Shown one piece after another: positions 25,984 to 33,663 of a stretch of DNA of 64,000 nt. Position 1 is the first letter of the stretch. Each line of letters begins with the position of its first letter. This stretch comes from Lysobacterales bacterium (lineage in GTDB: Bacteria > Pseudomonadota > Gammaproteobacteria > Xanthomonadales > Xanthomonadaceae): assembly GCA_017302135.1 (NCBI GenBank), contig JAFLDZ010000013.1, forward strand, positions 25,712-89,711. Reading direction: 5' to 3'. Below the pieces are notes generated by a model. It was not told where the DNA came from and did no database searches. It was given only the letters and a program-made list of their open reading frames with translations. Both the position numbers and the translations under genes were made by a program.

Positions 25984-26484
25984 ATGAATCGCACTCGTCT
26001 CTATCAGGTATTGCTCGTTGCCGCGATCGGCAGCGTCGCCATCGTCGGCTGCAAGAAGAAAGAAGAAGCCGCGCCGGCCCCGACGCCCGCACCGGCCGCC
26101 GTCGAACCGGCTCCGATGCCTGCTCCGGCCGCGACCGCATCGGTTGCCAGCGTCGATCTGGGCACCACCACCGGCCCGGACATGAAGCTCACCGCCACCA
26201 CCATGAGCTTCAAGCCGAAGGACAAGTTCATCGTCTCGGTCGGCACCACCACCAGCGACCCGGCCGCCTCGGTCGCCGGCAAGCTCACCGCCAAACTGAC
26301 CTTCGCCAATGGCGCCGAGATCATGCCGGTCGACGAAAAGACCCAGGATTTCAACCTCGCCGGCCCGGGCACGACCAACTTCGAATTCAGCAAGCCCGAC
26401 GGCTGGCCGGTCGGCAAGTACAAGGTCGAAGTGTCGCTCGACGGCGCAGTGGTGCAGAGCAAGGATTTCGAAGTCACGAAGTAA
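25984..26484 (+). CDS. Predicted lipoprotein with Ala/Pro linker
   Basis: A 166-residue exported protein with a type II signal peptide: a basic start (MNRTRLYQ), hydrophobic core and the lipobox IVGC, so cysteine 23 should be lipidated. It is followed by a Lys/Glu cluster (KKKEE) and a low-complexity Ala/Pro tether (about residues 30-52), then a ~110-residue beta-rich domain (TTMSFKPKDKFIVSVGTT, VGKYKVEVSLDGAVVQSKDF), probably an immunoglobulin-like fold. No Asp at +2, so outer-membrane targeting by Lol is expected. GAGGAA precedes the ATG at good distance. The gene ends at a strong terminator. Function unknown. Confidence 0.78.
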   Translation: MNRTRLYQVLLVAAIGSVAIVGCKKKEEAAPAPTPAPAAVEPAPMPAPAATASVASVDLGTTTGPDMKLTATTMSFKPKDKFIVSVGTTTSDPAASVAGKLTAKLTFANGAEIMPVDEKTQDFNLAGPGTTNFEFSKPDGWPVGKYKVEVSLDGAVVQSKDFEVTK

Positions 26485-26509
26485 GTCTGTACCGCATCGT
26501 TCCAAACGC

Positions 26510-26543
26510 AAGGGCGCGACTCCGGTCGCGCCCTTCGTTTTTT
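26510..26543 (+). terminator. Rho-independent terminator after the lipoprotein gene
   Basis: AAGGGCGCGAC-TCCG-GTCGCGCCCTT forms an 11-bp GC-rich stem with a tetraloop, directly followed by CGTTTTTT. It is placed 26 bases after the lipoprotein stop (26484). Confidence 0.9.
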
Positions 26544-26865
26544 GCGGCGTGCGGATGATTTGCCGATGGCTTGGACCGACTGCACTTGGACCGACCGCAT
26601 GGGCATGCAGCACAGGCATGCAGCATCCGAAGATACGAGGCGCATACCGCGACTGCACCGGCCGCATGCCCAAAGCCTCGCGGTGGCAGGTCTTTCGGCA
26701 GCCTGCTAGTGTGATCCGATCGTCTTCGCAGCCGGGTATCTCCGGCTCGCGGGCAGCGTGCTTTCCGAGCCCGGCGCTGCCCGAACAAGGCCCGCTTCGA
26801 ACCGGATTTATTCCGAGTCGGCTTTTCCGAACCGGCTTTTTCCCGAACAGCACCAGGAGCGCGAC
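26544..26865. other. Leader/promoter region of the molybdenum hydroxylase operon
   Basis: A 322-bp gap with no supported gene. It contains short direct repeats: TGGACCGAC twice (26573-26600 region), GCATGCAGCA twice (26603-26632 region), and at 26796-26848 four imperfect ~15-base tandem copies of TTCCGAACCGGCTTT. The last copy ends 18 bases before the 2Fe-2S subunit ATG, whose ribosome site is CAGGAG. Operon control signals presumably lie here, but no regulator can be named. Confidence 0.4.
26796..26848 (+). repeat. Four imperfect ~15-bp tandem repeats (TTCCGAACCGG)
   Basis: Copies begin near 26796 (TTCGAACCGGATTTA), 26811 (TTCCGAGTCGGCTT), 26825 (TTCCGAACCGGCTTT) and 26840 (TTCCCGAAC). Their period of about 15 bases and place in the leader of the hydroxylase operon could mark protein-binding sites, or could simply be slippage. 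Confidence 0.5.
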
Positions 26866-27330
26866 ATGCCCTTCGAACTGAACATCAACGGCAAACCGGT
26901 GCCGGTGGATGCCCCCGACGACATGCCGCTGCTGTGGGTGCTGCGCGACATCGCCGGGCTGACCGGCACCAAATACGGCTGCGGCATGGCCCAGTGCGGC
27001 GCGTGCACCGTGCACGTCGCCGGCCAGCCGGTCCGCAGTTGCGTCACCCCGGCCAGCGCGCTGGTGGGCCAGCCCATCACCACCATCGAGGGCGTCGGCG
27101 CGGCCGGGCCGGTCGCCAAGGCGGTGCAGGAGGCGTGGGTCGCCGGCGCGGTCGCGCAGTGCGGCTACTGCCAGAGCGGCCAGATCATGTCGGCGATCGC
27201 ACTGCTGGAAACCAACCGCAACCCCGGCGACAGCGATATCGACGCGGCCATGGCAGGCAACCTCTGCCGCTGCGCCACCTATCAGCGCATCCGCGACGCG
27301 ATCAAAGCCGCGGCCGCGACGCTCGCATAA
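26866..27330 (+). CDS. 2Fe-2S subunit of a molybdenum hydroxylase (IorA-like)
   Basis: The small iron-sulfur subunit of an isoquinoline 1-oxidoreductase/aldehyde oxidoreductase-type enzyme, 154 residues. It has two [2Fe-2S] cluster sites: a plant-ferredoxin type ([15 protein letters not shown], then QPVRSC) and the C-terminal helical type ([12 protein letters not shown], then GNLCRCATY). The start at 26866 follows an AGGAG ribosome site and leads straight into the ferredoxin fold. It is the first gene of an operon with the molybdopterin subunit (12 bp downstream), an XdhC-like and a MocA-like protein. Electrons should pass from the molybdenum site through these clusters to an unidentified acceptor; no cytochrome c gene is linked, in contrast to some relatives. 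Confidence 0.95.
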   Translation: MPFELNINGKPVPVDAPDDMPLLWVLRDIAGLTGTKYGCGMAQCGACTVHVAGQPVRSCVTPASALVGQPITTIEGVGAAGPVAKAVQEAWVAGAVAQCGYCQSGQIMSAIALLETNRNPGDSDIDAAMAGNLCRCATYQRIRDAIKAAAATLA

Positions 27331-27342
27331 GGAGAACGGATC

Positions 27343-29559
27343 ATGTTCAACGGTCGCAAACTCCCGGCGATGGCCGCCGCCGCTTCGATGCCCACGCTGT
27401 CGCGCCGGCAGTTCGTGCTGGGTGCGGGCCTCATCGGTTCCGCGCTGATGGTGGGCTGCAAGATGGACACCGCGGCCGATGCCGCGCCGGCCACCGGCGC
27501 AGGCGGCAAGCCCGCCGCCGGTTCGCCGTTCGAGGCCTATCTGTCGATCGCCGCCGATGGCCTGGTCACGGTGTTCTCCAGCCAGTTCGACATGGGCCAG
27601 AATTCCTACGAGGGGCTGGCCACCCTGGTCGCCGAAGAACTGGGCGTGTCGCTGGAAAAAGTGCAGGTGGAAGGCCGCGCCGGCAATCCGAAGTGGTACG
27701 GCAATCTCGCCATGGGCGGAGCGTTCCAGCTCACCGGCGGTTCCAGCAGCATGCCCTCGTCGTGGGAGCGCTACCGCAAGGCCGGCGCAGTCGCGCGCGA
27801 ATTGCTGAAACAGGCCGCCGCGAAACAGTGGGCGGTTGCGGTGGGCGAACTGTCGGTCGCGAACGGCGAAGTCATCCATGCCGGCAGCGACCGCCGCGCG
27901 GCTTACGGCAGCCTGATCGCGGCTGCGGCATCGCTGCCGGTCTCGGGCGAGGTCGCGCTCAAGGATCCCAAGGCGTGGACGCTGATCGGCAAGGACGCGA
28001 CGTCGCGGATCGATGCGCGCGCCAAGTCCGACGGCAGCCAGCAGTACACCATCGACATCGCGCTGCCTGGCATGCTCACCGCAACCGTTGCGCACAGCCC
28101 GCGCTTCGGCGGCAAGGTCAAATCCTTCGACGCCACGGCCGCGAAAGCGGTGCCGGGCGTGGTCGACGTGGTGCAGATCAGCCGCGGCGTGGCCGTGGTG
28201 GCGCACAACACCTGGGCCGCGATCAAAGGCCGCGACGCGCTGCAGGTGGTGTGGGACGACAGCGCCGCGGAGGCGCGTTCTTCGCAGGCGATGTTCACCG
28301 AATATGAAGCGCTGTCCCAACAGGACGGCAAGCGCGCGCTGCAGCGCGGCGACGCCAGCGGCAAGCTGTCGAAGGCCGCGAAGACCATCGAAGCGACCTA
28401 CCGCTTTCCCTATCTCGCGCACGCGGCGATGGAACCGCTGAATGCCGTGATCCACAAGGACGGCGAGCGCCTGCACATCCACGGCGGCCTGCAGATGCCC
28501 GACGCGGTGCAGGCGGTCTGCGCGCAGATCGCCGGCGTGAAACCCGGGCAGGTCGATCTGCACGTGATGAAGACCGGCGGCGGCTTCGGTCGGCGCGCGG
28601 TGGCCGACTGCGATGTGTTCGTGGAAGCCGCCGAGATCGCGAAAGCGCTGGATTTCCGCGCGCCGCTCAAACTGCAGTGGCCGCGCGAAGCCGACATGAC
28701 CGGCGGCCGCTATCGCCCGCTGCACGTGCACCGCGTGCGCGTCGGCTTGGACGCCGACGGCGGCATCAGCGGCTGGCAGCACCATATCGTCGGCCAGTCG
28801 ATCATGGCCGGCACGCCGTTCGAGTCGATGATGATGAAGGACGGCATCGATCCGACCTCGGTCGAAGGCGTGGCCGACACGCCCTACGCGCTGCCCGACA
28901 TCGACGTGCACGCCACCCATCCGCCGTCGCCGGTGCCGGTGCTGTGGTGGCGCTCGGTCGGCCACACCCACACCGCGTACGTGATGCAGACCATGCTCGA
29001 CGAGATCGCCACGGCCACCGGCAAGGATCCGGTCGCGCTGCGCCTGGCGCTGCTGCCGGACGATGCGCGCGAGCGCGCCGTGCTGTCGCTGGCCGCCGAA
29101 AAAGCGGGCTGGTCGCAGCCGGTCGCAGTTGGGCGTTTTCGCGGCGTTGCCGTGCACCAGTCCTTCGGCAGCTACGTCGCCACCGTTGCGGAAATTTCGA
29201 AAACCGCCGATGGCGGAATCAAGGTCGAGCGCTGCGTCGTGGCGTCCGACTGCGGCGTCGTGATCAATCCGGACGTGGTCCGCGCGCAGTTGGAAGGCGG
29301 CACCGGCTTCGGCCTCGGCGCGATGCTCGGCGAGCGCTTGACCCTGGACAACGGCGCGGCGACCGAACGCAATTACGACGCCTATCGCGTGCTGCGGATC
29401 GATGCGATGCCGAAGGTCGAAGTGCACATGCTGGCCTCGGCCGCCTCGCCCACCGGCATCGGCGAATGCGCGGTGCCGCCGATCGGACCGGCGGTGGCCA
29501 ACGCAATCTTCCAGGCCACCGGCAAGCGCGTGCGCGACCTGCCGTTCGTGCAGGCCTGA
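27343..29559 (+). CDS. Molybdopterin-binding subunit of a xanthine-dehydrogenase-family hydroxylase (IorB-like)
   Basis: The large catalytic subunit, 738 residues, of an IorB-type molybdenum hydroxylase that inserts water-derived oxygen into an aldehyde or N-heterocycle. It begins with a twin-arginine signal (LSRRQFVLGAGLIGSALMVGC), so the folded enzyme should be exported to the periplasm together with its 2Fe-2S partner by hitch-hiking; the cysteine after VG could allow lipidation. Key segments visible are SSQFDMGQNSYEGLATL, KTGGGFGRRAVADCDVF near the cofactor, and the C-terminal GIGECAVPPIGPAVANAI with the catalytic glutamate. GGAG lies before the ATG, 12 bp after the previous stop. Fusion, truncation or frameshift is not seen. 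Substrate unknown. Confidence 0.93.
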   Translation: MFNGRKLPAMAAAASMPTLSRRQFVLGAGLIGSALMVGCKMDTAADAAPATGAGGKPAAGSPFEAYLSIAADGLVTVFSSQFDMGQNSYEGLATLVAEELGVSLEKVQVEGRAGNPKWYGNLAMGGAFQLTGGSSSMPSSWERYRKAGAVARELLKQAAAKQWAVAVGELSVANGEVIHAGSDRRAAYGSLIAAAASLPVSGEVALKDPKAWTLIGKDATSRIDARAKSDGSQQYTIDIALPGMLTATVAHSPRFGGKVKSFDATAAKAVPGVVDVVQISRGVAVVAHNTWAAIKGRDALQVVWDDSAAEARSSQAMFTEYEALSQQDGKRALQRGDASGKLSKAAKTIEATYRFPYLAHAAMEPLNAVIHKDGERLHIHGGLQMPDAVQAVCAQIAGVKPGQVDLHVMKTGGGFGRRAVADCDVFVEAAEIAKALDFRAPLKLQWPREADMTGGRYRPLHVHRVRVGLDADGGISGWQHHIVGQSIMAGTPFESMMMKDGIDPTSVEGVADTPYALPDIDVHATHPPSPVPVLWWRSVGHTHTAYVMQTMLDEIATATGKDPVALRLALLPDDARERAVLSLAAEKAGWSQPVAVGRFRGVAVHQSFGSYVATVAEISKTADGGIKVERCVVASDCGVVINPDVVRAQLEGGTGFGLGAMLGERLTLDNGAATERNYDAYRVLRIDAMPKVEVHMLASAASPTGIGECAVPPIGPAVANAIFQATGKRVRDLPFVQA

Positions 29560-29581
29560 GCGGATATGGCAGCGGTGTGCG

Positions 29582-30523
29582 ATGCCGCGTCCGCTTGAGC
29601 TGTTGATCGCCAGCGCGCAGCGTCGCGAACCCTGCGCGCTGGTCACCCTGGTCGGCATCCACGGCCCCGCGCCGCGCCGCATCGGCGCGCAGATGGCGGT
29701 CAGCGCCAGCGGCGAAGTGGCGGGCGCGTTCTCCGGCGGCTGTCTCGATGCCGCAGTGATCGAAGAAGCGCAGCGCGCGCTGGTCGAACGCATCAGTCGC
29801 CGGATCCGCTACGGCGCCGATTCGCTGTATGTCGACATCGTGCTGCCCTGCGGCAGCGGGCTGGACCTGCAGTTCGACGGTGCGCTGCCCATCGTCACCA
29901 TCGACGCGATCGCGCATGCCCTCGCGCAGCGCGAGCGTTTCGATCTGCGCTGGCGTGATCCCACGCAGCCGCCCGATTGCTTGGCCCCCACCGCTGACAC
30001 GGCGTCCCGCCACGATGTCCGCATCCCGCATCTGCCGCCGCTGCGGCTGGTGCTGGCGGGCGCCGGCGACACGCTGCTGGCGATGTGCCGGCAGGCGCGC
30101 GCGGCGGACATCGACGTGGTGGCGCTGAGCCCCGACCGCGCCCTGCATGCGCCGCTGCAGGCGATCGGCGTCCCGCTGCACGTCCTGCAGGCGCAGCACG
30201 CGCTGCCGCCGCTGTCCTTCGACGCCTACACCGCTGCTGTCACCCTGTTCCACGATCACGACTGGGAGCTGCCGTTCCTGCAGCAGGCGCTGACCAGCAA
30301 TGCCTGTCTGGTCGGTGCGATGGGCAGCCCCCGCACCCAGGCGCTGCGGCTGGAGCAACTGCAGGCGCGCGGCGTGCCGGCAGCGGCGCTCACCCGGCTG
30401 CGCAGCCCGCTGGGGCTGCTGCCGCGCGCGCGCGATCCGCAGGAGCTGGCGGTTTCGATCCTGGCCGAAGCCATGCAGACCTATCGCGAACGCTGTTATC
30501 CGGAACCCGCACACCGCGCATGA
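29582..30523 (+). CDS. XdhC/CoxF-family molybdenum-enzyme maturation protein
   Basis: A 313-residue protein of the XdhC family, which binds molybdenum cofactor, assists its sulfuration and inserts it into xanthine-dehydrogenase-type enzymes. The N-terminal XdhC domain (ALVTLVGIHGPAPRRIGAQM, then GAFSGGCLDAAVIEEAQRAL) and the C-terminal Rossmann domain (LRLVLAGAGDTLLAMCRQA; VTLFHDHDWELPFLQQAL) are both present. A compact start at 29582, 22 bp after the hydroxylase subunit stop, is used; an upstream in-frame methionine would overlap that gene. Its stop overlaps the next ATG (ATGA at 30520-30523), indicating coupling with the MocA-like gene. The role is well supported by context. Confidence 0.9.
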   Translation: MPRPLELLIASAQRREPCALVTLVGIHGPAPRRIGAQMAVSASGEVAGAFSGGCLDAAVIEEAQRALVERISRRIRYGADSLYVDIVLPCGSGLDLQFDGALPIVTIDAIAHALAQRERFDLRWRDPTQPPDCLAPTADTASRHDVRIPHLPPLRLVLAGAGDTLLAMCRQARAADIDVVALSPDRALHAPLQAIGVPLHVLQAQHALPPLSFDAYTAAVTLFHDHDWELPFLQQALTSNACLVGAMGSPRTQALRLEQLQARGVPAAALTRLRSPLGLLPRARDPQELAVSILAEAMQTYRERCYPEPAHRA

Positions 30524-31110
30524 CCACGCTGATCGCGATCCTCGCCGCAGGCAGTTCAACCCGGCTGGGCCAGCCGAAACAGCGGCTGCAGTGGCGCGGC
30601 GCCTCGCTGCTGCAGCACGCGGTGGATACCGCATCGGCGGTGACGCCGCACGTGCTGCTGACCCTTGGCGCGGAGGCCGACGCGCTGTGGCGCACCCTGC
30701 GCAGGCCGCCGGGCCTGCAGCGCATCGACGTGCCCGATCATGCGGAGGGGTTGTCCGCATCACTGCGTGCGGCGGTCGCGCGCGCCGAATCCGATCCCAC
30801 CGTCGAACAGCTGCTGGTGATACTGGTCGATCAATACGCCGTGGACGGCGCGTGGCTGCGCGCGCTGCTGGCCCTCGCAGACGCGCACCCGCAGCGCATG
30901 GTCGCCTCGCGCTACGACGGCGTGCGCGGCGTACCGGCGGTGTTCCCGCGCAGCGCGTTCGCCGCCTTGGCCGCCTCGCGCGGCGATCAGGGCGCGCGCG
31001 CGCTGCTGCGCCACGAGCCCGATCCCATCGACCACATCGCCACGCACCCGCCGGGCGATGTCGATACGCCGGCGCAGATTCCGGCGGAGTGGCCATTTCC
31101 ACCGGAGTGA
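30520..31110 (+). CDS. MocA-like molybdenum cofactor cytidylyltransferase
   Basis: A 196-residue nucleotidyltransferase of the MobA/MocA type that attaches a nucleotide (CMP for MocA, GMP for MobA) to molybdopterin. Enzymes of the xanthine dehydrogenase family with a separate exported catalytic subunit usually need the cytosine dinucleotide form, so MocA is the likelier role. The N-terminal nucleotide-binding loop is ILAAGSSTRLGQPKQRL (residues 6-22), and VILVDQYAV contains the metal-binding aspartate region, with HPPGDVDTPAQ near the C-terminus completing the active site. It overlaps the XdhC-like stop by ATGA and closes the operon. The MobA/MocA choice is inference from context. Confidence 0.88.
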   Translation: MTTLIAILAAGSSTRLGQPKQRLQWRGASLLQHAVDTASAVTPHVLLTLGAEADALWRTLRRPPGLQRIDVPDHAEGLSASLRAAVARAESDPTVEQLLVILVDQYAVDGAWLRALLALADAHPQRMVASRYDGVRGVPAVFPRSAFAALAASRGDQGARALLRHEPDPIDHIATHPPGDVDTPAQIPAEWPFPPE

Positions 31111-31167
31111 CCATGCTTCCGGCGCGGTGGATTACCCTGTCGACCGTTTCCCTTCGCTGTCACCGCC

Positions 31168-31869
31168 ATGTCCGCCTCCGCTCTGCTCGACGACGCCCAG
31201 CTCGACCGCCTGTCCGACCTGCTCGACACCCGCGCGGTGCCGTTCAAGGGCTTCAATCTGGAAGCGCTGGACGGCTTCCTGTCCGCGCTGGCGGTGTCCC
31301 CGGACACGGTGCCGCCCGAGGAATGGCAGCCGGTGGTGTGGGGCGGCAAACCACCGCGCTGGGACGCCGACGAAGCGAGCGAAGTCGACACGCTGCTGTC
31401 GACCCACTGGCGGATGATCGAACAGCGCGTGCGCCAGGGAGCAGACGCCCCCGACCACCTCGGACCGCTGCTGTGGCTGCCCGAGGACCCGTCCGAACAC
31501 AGCGACGATGCCCTGGACATCGGCTGCGACTGGGCCTACGGTTTTTTCCGCGGCGTGGAACTGCGCGAAACCGCATGGGACGCGTGGCTGGACGAACACG
31601 ACTGGATCGACGAGATCTTCACCTTCCTCGACCGCCTCGCCAGCGGCGAAATCCTGGGCGAAGACCCGGAGGCCGAACCAACCCCGCTCGGCTACGAAGA
31701 GCGCCTGAGCATCATCATCCAACTCCCGGCGATGCTGGCCGACCTGCACCGTCACCGCATCGAAGCGCTGACCCCGCGCACGCAGTTGAAGCGCGAAGAA
31801 AAACCCGACCGCAACGATCCGTGCCCGTGCGGCAGCGGGAAAAAATACAAGAAGTGTTGTGGGGCATAA
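31168..31869 (+). CDS. YecA/UPF0149-family protein with SEC-C zinc motif
   Basis: A 233-residue protein. Residues ~8-185 form a UPF0149 (YgfB/YecA) helical domain: [20 protein letters not shown], then [30 protein letters not shown]. The C-terminal 25 residues are a SEC-C motif, [16 protein letters not shown], which in SecA binds zinc and contacts SecB or ribosomes; YecA of E. coli has been reported to bind SecB through the same tail. The function in translation or protein export is thus plausible. It begins 57 bp after the MocA-like gene on the same strand. Start at 31168 leads directly into the domain; a later ATG is not needed. The C-terminus ends at GA just before a palindromic repeat. Confidence 0.87.
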   Translation: MSASALLDDAQLDRLSDLLDTRAVPFKGFNLEALDGFLSALAVSPDTVPPEEWQPVVWGGKPPRWDADEASEVDTLLSTHWRMIEQRVRQGADAPDHLGPLLWLPEDPSEHSDDALDIGCDWAYGFFRGVELRETAWDAWLDEHDWIDEIFTFLDRLASGEILGEDPEAEPTPLGYEERLSIIIQLPAMLADLHRHRIEALTPRTQLKREEKPDRNDPCPCGSGKKYKKCCGA

Positions 31870-31887
31870 AACCTACGGAAGCCACCC

Positions 31888-31923
31888 GTAGCCCGGGTAC
31901 GCGCGCAGCGCGTACCCGGGATC
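31888..31923. repeat. CCCGGGTACGCGC palindromic dispersed repeat
   Basis: TAGCCCGGGTACGCGC-GCA-GCGCGTACCCGGGATC contains a 13-bp near-perfect inverted repeat with the centre GCAGC. No T-run follows, so it is not a simple terminator. Sequences of the GTAGCCCGGRT...CGGG form are dispersed between genes in many gammaproteobacteria. It marks the left edge of the AT-richer insertion that follows. Confidence 0.65.
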
Positions 31924-32202
31924 GAATTGACGCAGACGCCGCAGAATCTCGCAATGTTAGGCTTTTGGCCGTGTCCGGGCGATGTCACCAGAATTTTCTG
32001 CGACGGTGATCGGTAAAGGTATCCTCGAGTTCGTCGATGAGGAGATGGGCTACGGCATTATCAGTCTGAAGAAATTACAAGAAGCGCTGTGGTAAGTGAG
32101 TGCAATCGCACTTAACGTGTCGCAAGGAGAACTTTAGATGTGTATAGCCAAGTTGGCTGCTTTATTTTCTTGTTTTTCAATTTAGTGGTCTGAGGATCGA
32201 AA
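31924..32202. other. AT-richer interval before the PIN-like gene
   Basis: Composition changes around 31930 from GC-rich to clearly AT-richer. Besides a small open frame (31982-32095), the interval holds TAAGTGAGTGCAATCGCACTTA (32093-32114), an inverted repeat of about 8 bp arms (AAGTG..CACTT with GTGC/GCAC inside), and AAGGAGA (near 32126) without a good frame after it. Stretches such as TTTATTTTCTTGTTTTTCAATTTAG (32160-32184) are of promoter-like base content. A decayed gene may have been here. Confidence 0.4.
31982..32095 (+). CDS. Small 37-codon open frame, possibly a gene fragment
   Basis: ATG at 31982 to TAA at 32095 encodes 37 residues beginning MSPEFSATVIGKG and ending SLKKLQEALW. The middle, ILEFVDEEMGYGIISL, looks protein-like (alternating hydrophobic and acidic residues), unlike noise. 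No ribosome site precedes it. It may be the remnant 3' end of a gene in the AT-richer insertion or a true small protein. I do not recognise it. Confidence 0.3.
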   Translation: MSPEFSATVIGKGILEFVDEEMGYGIISLKKLQEALW

Positions 32203-33384
32203 ATGTTGGTTGCTCGCACTGTTGGCAACTGCCCAAGTTGTGGTGGGGAGCAGTGTTTTGGAAACGTGCTTATTGAGCATGATCACATTCTTCGAGGTTG
32301 TGGCCGATGCTCGTATAAGAGTTATTACCCTCTGCCACTCCTTCCGCGAAAGAAAGTTCTATATCTCGACCAAAACTTTTTCAGTGCTGCATTTCGAAAC
32401 AAGATTGATCCCACAAAAGGTCAACCTAAGATAATTGAGCTCATGGAGCGCATTAAATATCTTGCAGCCTCACAAGCTCTAACTGTCCCTCTTTCATCTG
32501 TTCATGAGTCTGAGACGCGTCAGTGGGAGCGCCGCAAGGAAGCTCTCGATTTTTTGAAGATTACCAGTCGAGGTCATGAGTTCGAGCGTGAATATAAATT
32601 GGAGCGCATTCAAGTATTAAAAACGTTTCGATCTTGGTTAGAGAACTTGAATTCCGCTTATATTGTCGATCAAAAAGAAGCGTTGTCTGAAAAAGTTCAC
32701 GAATGGGATGGATATGTCTTCGTTGATGTTGAGAGTGACAGGGTTAGTGGCTTGGAAGAGCTTGCTAGAAAGGTTAGCTCTGCGGAGAATCTTGTAGCAT
32801 TATTCGACGAATGGAGGAACGAAAGCTCAACATTTCACGAGGACTTTCTTGGAGAACTTGAGGGTCAGGCTAAGATCTATTTGAGGGCGCACTTTGAATG
32901 GTTTAAGGCAGCAGCACAGGGAGATATGGGCGCTCTCCTTTCAACACCGATTATTGAACACATGAGACAGCAGCTTCCCAAGAAAACAAATCTGGAATCT
33001 GGTTTGCTGGTATGTCGTAATTTCTTCAAATCTGAACATTTCGCAAAGGTTCCTCTGCATTCAATAACATGTCGAACACACGCAACCTTAAAGCATGAAG
33101 TTATGCTCGGCGCGTATGTTCAACGTGACAAAGCATTGGTAAAGCTTCGCGGTTACTACACTGATCTCGATCACATTGCTCACTACGCACCTTACTGCGA
33201 TGCGATAGCCATCGATAATGCTATGGCGGAGTTGATGAAGAAACCAAGCGTTGCTTTGTCTGAAAATTACGCTGTGAAAGTATTTAGTCTCAACACCGCT
33301 GATGACTTTCACGCATGGCTCGATGAGATTGAAGCATCTATAACCGATGAGCATCATGAGGCGCTTCTGGCAGCTTACGGTTGA
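32203..33384 (+). CDS. Zinc-ribbon plus PIN-like domain protein, predicted nuclease
   Basis: A 393-residue protein unlike its neighbours in base and codon use (AT-richer). Residues 1-40 form a zinc ribbon with two pairs of cysteines, C10-x2-C13 and C33-x2-C36. After a short linker, KKVLYLDQN (D56) resembles strand 1 of PIN-like nucleases, followed by a helical region with coiled-coil-like charged stretches (about 75-290). The C-terminal part has DLDHIAHYAPYCDAIAIDN with D321, D323, D333 and D338, the Asp pattern expected of the rest of a PIN active site. The ATG has a GAGGAT-like site upstream (TGAGGATCGAAA). No family name is known to me. Orphan position between repeats suggests horizontal transfer and possibly a defence function, which is inference. 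Confidence 0.7.
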   Translation: MLVARTVGNCPSCGGEQCFGNVLIEHDHILRGCGRCSYKSYYPLPLLPRKKVLYLDQNFFSAAFRNKIDPTKGQPKIIELMERIKYLAASQALTVPLSSVHESETRQWERRKEALDFLKITSRGHEFEREYKLERIQVLKTFRSWLENLNSAYIVDQKEALSEKVHEWDGYVFVDVESDRVSGLEELARKVSSAENLVALFDEWRNESSTFHEDFLGELEGQAKIYLRAHFEWFKAAAQGDMGALLSTPIIEHMRQQLPKKTNLESGLLVCRNFFKSEHFAKVPLHSITCRTHATLKHEVMLGAYVQRDKALVKLRGYYTDLDHIAHYAPYCDAIAIDNAMAELMKKPSVALSENYAVKVFSLNTADDFHAWLDEIEASITDEHHEALLAAYG

Positions 33385-33450
33385 TCATCAACCGCTGTGT
33401 CGCCAAAATTTCTGAATAGGGAGCTCATGCCACGCATCGTTCCATCAGTT

Positions 33451-33547
33451 CGTAGGGCGCATAAGCAAAGCGTCATGCGCCTTTTTCGAGTAGCTGCCCA
33501 CCGATACGCAGCGTGGCGCATGACGCCTTTGGCTTATGCGCCCTACG
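33451..33547. repeat. Long inverted repeat (MITE/REP-like) with ~32-bp arms
   Basis: Left arm 33451-33481 begins CGTAGGGCGCATAAGC and ends GTCATGCGCC; the right arm 33515-33547 (GGCGCATGACGC...GCCCTACG) is its reverse complement with about two differences. The arms are 33 bp apart. Sequences such as GTAGGGCGCATAAGCG...GCGCC recur in many proteobacterial genomes as terminal repeats of small non-autonomous elements. It borders the right side of the AT-richer insertion carrying the PIN-like gene. Confidence 0.75.
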
Positions 33548-33663
33548 AGGAACTGAAAAGGCGCGCGTTACCGTGTTTCGCGGTCATCGACTAACGCAGC
33601 GGTGCTGCCAAGTCGGGACCCTGTGCGAGCGTTTGACGCCGGCAGCGCCGACGCAAGCGCCCT

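Noticed and set aside
25978..29793. A 1271-codon minus-strand frame across the molybdenum hydroxylase
   Set aside because: Antisense shadow; the plus strand has intact cluster and cofactor motifs.
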